From: Schlesneria sp.
Lineage (GTDB): Bacteria; Planctomycetota; Planctomycetia; Planctomycetales; Planctomycetaceae
Length of the DNA: 6,962 bases
Assembly (NCBI GenBank): GCA_025353525.1
Contig: JANXOO010000602.1
Location: 1 to 6,962, forward strand
Direction of reading: 5' to 3'
A model generated the notes under the pieces. That model was not told where the DNA came from, did no database searches, and saw only the letters and a program-made list of their open reading frames with translations. This document shows positions 1-5,550 of the stretch, one piece after another (within the stretch, counting starts at the first letter, position 1; each line of letters starts with the position of its first letter). The position numbers and the translations under genes were made by a program.

Positions 1-15
1 GCACGCGCCGCCTGA
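1..15 (+). CDS. Possible 3' end of an upstream gene (last four codons and stop)
   Basis: Read in frame 1 the first 15 bases give Ala-Arg-Ala-Ala followed by TGA, a plausible protein end 18 bases before the next start. The Ala-Ala ending matches several proteins in this window. A second reading frame (frame 2) stays open to a TGA at 35-37 that would overlap the next ATG as ATGA, so the true end of the upstream gene is not settled. Nothing can be said about its product. Confidence 0.3.
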   Translation, partial: ARAA

Positions 16-33
16 TCTTTCAAGGAAACGACG

Positions 34-909
34 ATGAACACTCAGAGTGGTCCGCTGACTCCCGAACAACTCGAAACCTTCGATCGGGACGGAGTCGTCG
101 TGCTCAAGCAATTCTATGATCGGGCGAAGCTGATCGAACCGATTCAGCGAGGCGTTCATCAGCTAATGGGATTGCTGATCAAAAAGTACAATCTGAGTAT
201 TCGGCAGTCGCCGTTCGCACCAGAAACGTTCGACGAAGGCTATCAGGAAATGATCGCCGTCAATCGCCGTTACGGATCGGAACTTTACGACGCGGTGAAA
301 ATGATTCCCGCCTTCGTCCGGTTTTGCGCCAACGAAGCGCACGACGAAATCCTGTCACAGATCCGAAAATCGGATGTACCAGGCATCGCAGCTGGCGGAT
401 ACGGGATCAGAATCGACAGTCCTCACGAAGACAAGTTCCGTGCCGAGTGGCACCAGGATTATCCCGCTCAACTTCGCAGCTATGACGGCCTTGTATTCTG
501 GAGTTCGCTGGTGCGAGTGACGCCCGATATCGGCCCTGTCGAATTCTGCCTCGGCTCGCATAAAGATGGTCCCGTTCCGGTTCATACAACGCATCCGACA
601 AACCCCGAAAAGACCGGTGCCTATGCGCTCTATCTGCAAAACGCAGAAGAAGTCGTGGCACGCTATCCGCAGATTGCTCCGACGAGCGAACCAGGTGACG
701 TGATTGTGCTCGACTACCAGACGATTCATCGGTCGGGCTTCAATTGCGGCAACCGGTCCCGCTGGTCGATGCAGATTCGCTACTTCAACTACTGTGATCC
801 GATCGGTCTGGGCTACGGCTGGAAAGGCTCATTCTCTGCCGGTGTGAAGTTGCAAGACGTGCATCCTGAACTGGTCGTTCCGGTAGAACAAAAGTGTCGC
901 GCGGCATAA
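34..909 (+). CDS. Phytanoyl-CoA dioxygenase (PhyH) family Fe(II)/2-oxoglutarate oxygenase
   Basis: Predicted soluble, cytoplasmic non-heme iron oxygenase of 291 residues, a normal length for PhyH-family proteins. Seen directly: the iron-binding HxD as H140-Q-D142 in a WHQDY context, the typical following segment GPVEFCLGSHKDG at 167-179, the distal iron-binding histidine H232 in the DYQTIHRSG stretch, and R243 eleven residues later, the spacing at which PhyH enzymes bind the 2-oxoglutarate carboxylate. All four key residues are present, so the enzyme is probably active. The ATG at 34 is preceded by AAGGAAA at 22-28. Family members hydroxylate many small molecules, and the substrate cannot be read from sequence. 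Beside sugar-modifying genes, a sugar nucleotide, glycan or acyl substituent is the natural inference. A 114-base gap follows, so it may be less tightly coupled to the genes downstream. Family assignment is firm; substrate is unknown. Confidence 0.9.
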   Translation: MNTQSGPLTPEQLETFDRDGVVVLKQFYDRAKLIEPIQRGVHQLMGLLIKKYNLSIRQSPFAPETFDEGYQEMIAVNRRYGSELYDAVKMIPAFVRFCANEAHDEILSQIRKSDVPGIAAGGYGIRIDSPHEDKFRAEWHQDYPAQLRSYDGLVFWSSLVRVTPDIGPVEFCLGSHKDGPVPVHTTHPTNPEKTGAYALYLQNAEEVVARYPQIAPTSEPGDVIVLDYQTIHRSGFNCGNRSRWSMQIRYFNYCDPIGLGYGWKGSFSAGVKLQDVHPELVVPVEQKCRAA

Positions 910-998
910 CAGGGGTTCGATTCGTTTTCGAGTGTTCCGGGTCGTGATGCTGAAGAACCCCGGGGCTGACGCCACTGGGCTCGTCCGGGAGAGAAGAA

Positions 999-1012
999 CG
1001 CGAAAATTCGCG
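999..1012. promoter_or_regulatory. Inverted repeat CGCGAA-AA-TTCGCG touching the ribosome site of the methyltransferase gene
   Basis: Two perfect 6-base arms separated by two bases lie directly upstream of the ATG at 1024, and the last G of the right arm is the first base of the GAGGG ribosome site (1012-1016). As DNA it could be an operator for a dimeric regulator. As RNA it could form only a short CGCG stem with a six-base loop that partly hides the ribosome site. It is the most symmetric element in the 114-base gap 910-1023, in which I see no convincing -35/-10 promoter. Function is inferred, and a chance palindrome is possible. Confidence 0.25.
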
Positions 1013-1023
1013 AGGGTGCAATC

Positions 1024-2208
1024 ATGTCGACGTGTAATATTTGCGAAGCCCGGCACATGGCCCCCGCGTACGTCTCGCCCGAGAACGTATCGATCACGTC
1101 TCTGACAGAGATTCGATCGGGGCGAACCGAAGTCTTTGCCTGCGCTCACTGCGGTCATCTGCAAACGACTCCGCTGCCAGACCTGGACGCCTATTACGAT
1201 GAGCAATACCGCATTCTGATCGACAGTGAAGACGAAGATCAGCTCTACAAAATCGTCGACGGCGAGAAGATATTCCGGGTCCGACATCAGGTCGATACCC
1301 TGCTCGGAAAGATCGACTTCCCTCACGGTGCCAGTGTGCTCGACTTCGGCTGTGCCAAAGGAGCGTCGGCCAGACAATTGGCCAGTTGTCGACCCGATTT
1401 GAAATTGCATCTGTTCGATGTCAGCCGCATGTATCTCCCTTTCTGGCAGAAGTTCAGTGAACCCGATCGTTGGGGGACGCACGATGTTCCGGCACATTGG
1501 CACGGCAAGTTCGACACCGTGTTCTCAATGTACGTTGCCGAGCACGTCGCCGCACCGGTCGCCTTTGCGCGGCAGATTGCATCGCTGCTGAAGCCTGGCG
1601 GAACGCTCTATTGGCTGATTCCTGATGTCGCCGCAAATCCGGCCGACTTTATCGTTGCCGACCATGTGAATCACTTTTCAGAACATTCGCTGGCTGTATT
1701 GATGGAAAAAGCAGGGTTGAAACTACGCTTGATCGACAGCCGGTCGCACGAAGCCGGACTCATCGCCATCGCCGACACACGAACAACGCAATCGAACTTC
1801 CGTCCGTCGTCGTCCCTCGCCCGATGGCAGTCGGACGTGCGAGGGATCGCTTCGCTGTGGTCAGGTCTCGGTTCCCGGATTCGGCAGTTTGAAACGCAAC
1901 GACCGGCGAATGAGCCGTCGGCAATTTACGGTTCGGGGTTCTATGGGACATACATCGCCTCGTGCCTGTCATCACTGAACAACGTCCGATGCTTCGTCGA
2001 CCGGAATCCGTTCAGACAAGGGAAATCCCTGCTGGGCAAGCCCATCATCGATCCTCGCGAACTGGACGATTCGATTCGAACTGTCTATGTGGGCCTTAAT
2101 CCGTTGACCGCTCGACAGAGCATCGGTGATGTCGATGTGTGGCGCGATCGCGATCTGAAGTTGTGTATCCTGAACGACAACGAATCCGCGATTCACAGCG
2201 CAGCCTGA
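1024..2208 (+). CDS. Class I SAM-dependent methyltransferase, sugar C-methyltransferase type (zinc ribbon + methyltransferase + C-terminal domain)
   Basis: Protein of 394 residues, close to the roughly 400-residue length of deoxysugar C-methyltransferases such as TcaB9 and NovU. Three parts are visible. An N-terminal zinc-binding module has CxxC pairs C4/C7 and C40/C43. A Rossmann methyltransferase core has SAM motif I VLDFGCAKGAS (105-115), the post-motif LKPGGTLYWLIP (189-200) and the DHVNHFS stretch (213-219) where this family places active-site residues. A C-terminal domain from about 298 contains AIYGSGFYGTY (300-310) and FVDRNPFRQGKSLLGKPII (324-342), which closely follows the conserved VDRNPxKQG segment of the C-methyltransferase C-terminal domain. 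Known relatives methylate carbon next to a keto group of an NDP-deoxysugar, and I infer a sugar substrate here. The glycine pattern at 302-308 and D213-H214 (Glu-His in studied members) differ from classical enzymes, so an O- or N-methyl acceptor is not excluded. The ribosome site is GAGGG at 1012-1016. Confidence 0.85.
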   Translation: MSTCNICEARHMAPAYVSPENVSITSLTEIRSGRTEVFACAHCGHLQTTPLPDLDAYYDEQYRILIDSEDEDQLYKIVDGEKIFRVRHQVDTLLGKIDFPHGASVLDFGCAKGASARQLASCRPDLKLHLFDVSRMYLPFWQKFSEPDRWGTHDVPAHWHGKFDTVFSMYVAEHVAAPVAFARQIASLLKPGGTLYWLIPDVAANPADFIVADHVNHFSEHSLAVLMEKAGLKLRLIDSRSHEAGLIAIADTRTTQSNFRPSSSLARWQSDVRGIASLWSGLGSRIRQFETQRPANEPSAIYGSGFYGTYIASCLSSLNNVRCFVDRNPFRQGKSLLGKPIIDPRELDDSIRTVYVGLNPLTARQSIGDVDVWRDRDLKLCILNDNESAIHSAA

Positions 2209-2223
2209 AAGCAGGACTTCACA

Positions 2224-2844
2224 ATGATCAATGGCCAACGACTGACGCTGCGACCCTGGAACGAGGGAGATCTCGCGTTTTTTCAGCGACTTCGAAACGA
2301 TGTCGAAACGCAGATCCAACTGTTGGCCATTCCCAGACCCAATCCGATGCACCGCGTGCGCAAATGGCTCGAAAACCGCTCGAATGCTCTCGACGCAGCC
2401 TTCTTCGTGATCGCTGGCATTGTTGACGATTCTGCGATCGGATTCATCGAATTGCGCGAGATTCACCCCGTTCATTGTTGGGGATCGCTGGGGATTTGTC
2501 TGGACCGCGATGCACGCGGAAAGGGATTCGCCAGTCATGCACTGGAATTGATGGAATCGTACGCCCGTCGAGTGCTGATGCTCAGAAAGATCGTTCTGAA
2601 TGTCGCGTCGACGAACGACGGTGCGCGGCGATTGTACGAGTCTGCAGGATATCGCACGGTCGGGATTCATCACCAGCATTACCATGTGGCGGGAGAGTGG
2701 CTCGACGCTCTCGTGATGGAAAAAAGGTTGAATGTCGAAGAGCCACAACCCGAAGCCGCGACGACATCAAGGATCGATCGACAGCACGTGCCATCTGGCG
2801 GTGTACGCCATCGTGTGTCGGGGGAAAGGCTGGCAACACCTTGA
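2224..2844 (+). CDS. GNAT-family N-acetyltransferase
   Basis: Protein of 206 residues. The GNAT fold spans about 1-170: an N-terminal LTLRPWNEGDLAFFQRLRND segment like RimJ/RimL and PseH types, an acetyl-CoA pyrophosphate loop RGKGFA (98-103), and the late-domain signature with N131, Y138 and AGY (141-143). Such enzymes move an acetyl group from acetyl-CoA to an amine, and PseH-like members acetylate amino sugars in surface-glycan pathways. With an aminotransferase in the same cluster, an NDP-amino-sugar acceptor is a reasonable inference; a protein N-terminus or antibiotic is the alternative. Start ATG 2224 has AGGA at 2213-2216, 15 bases after the preceding stop. Residues 171-206 form a polar, Pro/Arg-rich tail beyond the fold that looks unlike family sequence. 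The stop TGA (2842-2844) overlaps the TTG start of the next gene, suggesting translational coupling. Confidence 0.85.
   Translation: MINGQRLTLRPWNEGDLAFFQRLRNDVETQIQLLAIPRPNPMHRVRKWLENRSNALDAAFFVIAGIVDDSAIGFIELREIHPVHCWGSLGICLDRDARGKGFASHALELMESYARRVLMLRKIVLNVASTNDGARRLYESAGYRTVGIHHQHYHVAGEWLDALVMEKRLNVEEPQPEAATTSRIDRQHVPSGGVRHRVSGERLATP
2820..2829 (+). promoter_or_regulatory. Ribosome-binding site supporting the TTG start of the WbqC gene
   Basis: The purine run GGGGGAAAGG lies inside the last codons of the acetyltransferase gene and ends 11 bases before TTG 2841. The spacing is slightly long, but ribosomes finishing the upstream gene at 2844 could restart here. It supports 2841 over the distant ATG at 2475. 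Confidence 0.45.
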
Positions 2845-3578
2845 CAAGCGTTGTGATTTCCCAGCCGATGTTCTTCCCCTGGATCGGAATCTTCGAGCAG
2901 ATTCGGTTGTGCGATCATTTCGTACACTACGACGATGTCCAGTTCTCGAAAGGCGGTTTTTTCAATCGCGTTCAAATCAAAACTTCTGACGGAATCCGCT
3001 GGCTGACCGTCCCGTTGAAAGATACCAGGCACGGGCAGAACATTAACGAAACCGCGATCGATTCTTCGTCGAACTGGCAACGCAAGCATCTGGAACTGCT
3101 CCGTCAGTCGTATGCCCGGGCTCCCTTCAAAGCCGACATGCTGGAAGTCGCCGAATCCGTTTACAACCGCAGTCACCGCGAACTTGCCGAATTGAGTGCC
3201 GACAGTGTGGAATCGGTCTGCCGCTATTTCGAACTGGATCGGACACGCAAGTTTCATCGGTCGTCACAATTGAACATTCCAGGATCAGGCACGGAACGTG
3301 TTCTGGCGATTGTCAGGCATTTCGGCGGGACGCAGTATGTCACCGGACACGGTGCGAAAAACTATTTCGGACACGAAATGGCCGAATCGATGGGGATCGC
3401 AGTCGAGTACATCGATTACTGCAAGACGCCCTATCCGCAGCTTCACGGTGCGTTCACACCGTTTGTTTCGATCCTCGATCTGATCGCCAACGTCGGTCGC
3501 GACGGTTTGAAATACCTTCATTCAACGACGCTCAACTGGCAAACTTTTCTTCACAACGAACGGGTCAAAGCCGCATGA
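2841..3578 (+). CDS. WbqC-family protein (glycan-locus protein of unsettled function), TTG start
   Basis: Read from TTG 2841 this is a 245-residue protein, the usual size of WbqC-family members. Family marks are obvious: VVISQPMFFPWIG (4-16) at the extreme N-terminus, HYDDVQFSKGGFFNRVQIKT (29-48), N78-W79, and YVTGHGAKNYF (166-176). WbqC proteins recur in O-antigen and antibiotic-sugar loci, often near aminotransferases. Their reaction is, to my knowledge, not firmly established, so no activity is assigned. Start choice: the only upstream in-frame ATG (2475) would add 122 residues that lie wholly inside the acetyltransferase gene and look like shadow translation. TTG 2841 gives the expected N-terminus, overlaps the previous stop as TTGA, and has GGGGGAAAGG at 2820-2829. 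A GTG at 2853 is a weaker alternative. The 3' end overlaps the next gene as ATGA. Family assignment is firm, start likely, function open. Confidence 0.88.
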   Translation: MTSVVISQPMFFPWIGIFEQIRLCDHFVHYDDVQFSKGGFFNRVQIKTSDGIRWLTVPLKDTRHGQNINETAIDSSSNWQRKHLELLRQSYARAPFKADMLEVAESVYNRSHRELAELSADSVESVCRYFELDRTRKFHRSSQLNIPGSGTERVLAIVRHFGGTQYVTGHGAKNYFGHEMAESMGIAVEYIDYCKTPYPQLHGAFTPFVSILDLIANVGRDGLKYLHSTTLNWQTFLHNERVKAA

Positions 3579-4312
3579 ATCCGACCGAACAATTCGAAAT
3601 CGAAGTCGAAAAAAATATCCGTGGTCTGCGCGAGGACACTGACGTTCAGGCGTTGTCGCGAATCTGGCTGCGCGAAATCACACCGCACAAGTACGCTTAC
3701 AATTTCAAGTGGATGGGTCGCCCGATCATTCAGCTTCCACAGGATATGATTGCGTTGCAGGAACTGGTCTGGGACATCAAACCCGATCTGATCATCGAGA
3801 CAGGGGTCGCTCACGGAGGATCAATCGTCTATTCCGCATCGTTGCTGGAATTGCTGGGAGGTGACGGCATCGTTGTCGGGATCGACATCGATATTCGGGC
3901 TCATAACCGGCAGGCGATTGAAGGTCACCCGATGATGAAAAGGATTCGGCTGATCGAAGGTTCGTCGATCGCCCCCGAGACGGTTGCGAGCGTTGCCGAA
4001 ATTGCGAAGGGACGAAAGCGGACCCTGGTGCTACTCGATTCGAACCACACGCACGACCACGTACTGGGCGAACTGAAGGCGTACGCTCCAATGGTGAAGG
4101 CGGGAAGTTATGTAATCGTGTACGATACGCTGGTCGACGATATGCCCGCATCGTTTTTCGCCGATGGACGATGGGGGCCTGGCGACAATCCCAAGACTGC
4201 AGTTCGCGAATTCATGAGAGGGACCGACCGGTTCGAAATCGACAAGGATCTGGATAGCAAATTGCTGATCACGGTCGCCCCGGATGGCTACCTGAAATGT
4301 ACAAAGGATTGA
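3575..4312 (+). CDS. CmcI / cephalosporin hydroxylase family protein (methyltransferase fold)
   Basis: Protein of 245 residues matching the CmcI family throughout. Diagnostic segments are YNFKWMGRPIIQLPQD (42-57), the glycine loop IIETGVAHGGS (73-83), GIDIDIR (102-108), LIEGSS (126-131), LLDSNHTHDHVLGEL (153-167) and VYDT (182-185). D155 and D184 sit where the family binds metal. CmcI itself has a SAM-binding Rossmann fold and takes part in cephamycin 7-methoxylation; related proteins in mycobacterial glycopeptidolipid loci are rhamnosyl O-methyltransferases. By context I favour O-methylation of a sugar hydroxyl over beta-lactam chemistry, as inference. The ATG overlaps the WbqC stop as ATGA and has no strong ribosome site of its own (only GGGT at 3562-3565), so it probably relies on translational coupling. 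A gap of three bases follows before the aminotransferase gene. No signal peptide or membrane segment is seen. Confidence 0.88.
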   Translation: MNPTEQFEIEVEKNIRGLREDTDVQALSRIWLREITPHKYAYNFKWMGRPIIQLPQDMIALQELVWDIKPDLIIETGVAHGGSIVYSASLLELLGGDGIVVGIDIDIRAHNRQAIEGHPMMKRIRLIEGSSIAPETVASVAEIAKGRKRTLVLLDSNHTHDHVLGELKAYAPMVKAGSYVIVYDTLVDDMPASFFADGRWGPGDNPKTAVREFMRGTDRFEIDKDLDSKLLITVAPDGYLKCTKD

Positions 4313-4315
4313 ACG

Positions 4316-5467
4316 ATGGAACGGATACCCGTCGCTGGCCCGTCAATTACGCAGCGAGAAATTGACTACGTGACCGACGCCGCGACCAACTGCTGGTACG
4401 GTGCCGCCAATAAATACCATGATCGTTTCGAGAGCACGTTCGCCAGGTATATCGGAGTGACGTACTCTGTGGCCCTGCCGTCATGCACTTCAGCCATCCA
4501 TCTTTCATTGGCGGCGCTGGGGATTGGACCTGGCGACGAAGTCATTGTCCCTGATGTCACATGGATTGCATCCGCCGCCCCGATCGAATACGTCGGTGCA
4601 CAGCCGGTATTTGCAGACATCGACCCGCAGACATGGTGCCTGTCTCCCGCCGCGTTCGCACGTAGTATTACAGAAAAGACCAGGGCAGTGATCCTGGTCG
4701 ATTTGTACGGGAATTTGCCACAGTTTGATGAATTGCTGAAAATTGCCAAGGCGAACAACATCGCCGTGATTGAAGACGCTGCTGAAGCGTTCGGTTCGGA
4801 ATTTCATGGGCGCAAGGCCGGAAGTCTTGGCGATGTCGGGGTTTTCAGTTTTCACGGCTCGAAAACAATGACGACAGGTGAAGGGGGAATGCTGGTCACA
4901 AACCGCAAGGATCTATACGACCGGGTACAAGTGTTGCGAGACCATGGTCGAACGCCGGGCGATGTCTCGTTCTTCAATCAGGAAGTTGCCTTCAAGTACA
5001 AAATGAGCAGTTTCCAGGCGGCGATGGGGTTGGCGCAAGTCGAACGCGCCGAAGAACTGATCGCACGCAAACGCGAAATCTTCGGGTGGTATCACGAACG
5101 CCTGGCCAATATGCGCGGAGTGACCCTGAATCCTGAACCGGCGGGGACCCGAAATTCGTACTGGATGAGTACCGTGGTGCTCGATCCATCGATGGGGCTC
5201 GCCAAAGAGACGGTGATCGGACGGCTTGCCGCAGAACAAATCGACAGCCGCCCGTTCTTTCATCCGCTCAGTCACATCCCCGCCTGGCGACAAACACCCG
5301 CTGCAGCGCGTGCCCGCGAAGAGAACGTGAACGCGTACGCCATCAGCCCGTTTGGCGTCAATCTTCCCTGCGGATTATCGATCACCGAAGCGCAGGTTGA
5401 CCGTGTCTGTTCTGCCTTCCGGGCGATCGTTGAAAATCACAGTTCGTCGGCCAAACGGGCCGCATGA
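4316..5467 (+). CDS. DegT/DnrJ/EryC1/StrS-family sugar aminotransferase (PLP-dependent)
   Basis: Protein of 383 residues, typical for this family, which transfers an amino group (usually from glutamate) to a keto group of an NDP-sugar. Seen in order: the substrate and PLP entry segment NCWYGAANKYHDRFES (25-40), the phosphate-binding LPSCTSAIHLSLAALGIGPG (54-73), DEVIVPDVTWIASA (74-87), VDLYGN (128-133), D154 of VIEDAAEAFG (151-160) that holds the PLP ring nitrogen, and K183 of SFHGSKTMTTGEGGM (178-192), the Schiff-base lysine. All catalytic positions are intact. The type resembles perosamine-synthase-like C4 aminotransferases, but regiochemistry cannot be read here. No dehydratase supplying the keto-sugar lies in the window. 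The ribosome site AAAGGA (4303-4308) is inside the end of the CmcI-family gene. The stop is followed by an 83-base gap with a long T run. Confidence 0.93.
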   Translation: MERIPVAGPSITQREIDYVTDAATNCWYGAANKYHDRFESTFARYIGVTYSVALPSCTSAIHLSLAALGIGPGDEVIVPDVTWIASAAPIEYVGAQPVFADIDPQTWCLSPAAFARSITEKTRAVILVDLYGNLPQFDELLKIAKANNIAVIEDAAEAFGSEFHGRKAGSLGDVGVFSFHGSKTMTTGEGGMLVTNRKDLYDRVQVLRDHGRTPGDVSFFNQEVAFKYKMSSFQAAMGLAQVERAEELIARKREIFGWYHERLANMRGVTLNPEPAGTRNSYWMSTVVLDPSMGLAKETVIGRLAAEQIDSRPFFHPLSHIPAWRQTPAAARAREENVNAYAISPFGVNLPCGLSITEAQVDRVCSAFRAIVENHSSSAKRAA

Positions 5468-5491
5468 TGCTCGCAATTTTTTTTTTTTTTT
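5448..5491 (+). terminator. Weak candidate terminator: GC stem followed at a distance by 15 T
   Basis: CGGCC (5448-5452) pairs with GGCCG (5458-5462) around the loop AAACG, forming a 5-bp stem at the very end of the aminotransferase gene. Fifteen T follow, but only after 14 intervening bases. A standard intrinsic terminator has the U tract directly after the stem, so this is doubtful. Partial termination or pausing before the glycosyltransferase genes is possible. I could find no stem adjacent to the T run. Confidence 0.18.
5477..5491 (+). repeat. Homopolymer run of 15 T
   Basis: An uninterrupted T15 lies between the aminotransferase stop (5465-5467) and the glycosyltransferase start (5551), in otherwise GC-rich sequence. 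It lies in no coding region if the downstream start is 5551, so a change in length would alter leader spacing or RNA structure but not the proteins. Runs this long are prone to slippage in replication and to sequencing error. Confidence 0.95.
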
Positions 5492-5536
5492 GCAGTTTTC
5501 CAAACGACGACCGACCGGACCGAATTGAAACAAGTG

Positions 5537-5542
5537 AAGGAA
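5537..5542 (+). promoter_or_regulatory. Ribosome-binding site AAGGAA fixing the glycosyltransferase start at 5551
   Basis: AAGGAA ends eight bases before ATG 5551, good spacing. It favours this start over the in-frame ATGs at 5464 and 5467, which would add a Phe-rich leader translated from the T15 run and not resembling family 2 glycosyltransferases. Confidence 0.7.
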
Positions 5543-5550
5543 CGACTGTT

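Noticed and set aside
937..965. Hairpin CCGGGT/ACCCCGG as an intrinsic terminator after the PhyH gene
   Set aside because: It has a bulge and a 14-base loop, and no T run follows it.
829..1503. Minus-strand open frame of 224 codons crossing the gap at 910-1023
   Set aside because: No family motif, and most of it is antisense to the PhyH and methyltransferase genes.
1972..2748. Minus-strand open frame of 258 codons
   Set aside because: It lies antisense to the well-supported methyltransferase and acetyltransferase genes, has no recognisable motif and spans their junction. GC-rich codon bias leaves long antisense frames open.
2475..2840. N-terminal extension of the WbqC gene from ATG 2475
   Set aside because: The extra 122 residues are Arg/Ser/Cys-rich out-of-frame translation of the acetyltransferase gene; family homology begins only after TTG 2841.
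2679..3257. Minus-strand open frame of 192 codons
   Set aside because: Antisense to clear WbqC-family sequence, with no domain signal of its own.
5525..5530. TTGAAA as a -35 promoter element before the glycosyltransferase gene
   Set aside because: A -10 box at 17 bases spacing would fall on the start codon at 5551, so it cannot drive this gene.
5464..5550. Alternative start of the first glycosyltransferase giving a Phe-rich leader (possible signal anchor)
   Set aside because: The hydrophobic stretch is only the T15 run translated, it is very short and followed by charged residues, and AAGGAA fits ATG 5551.
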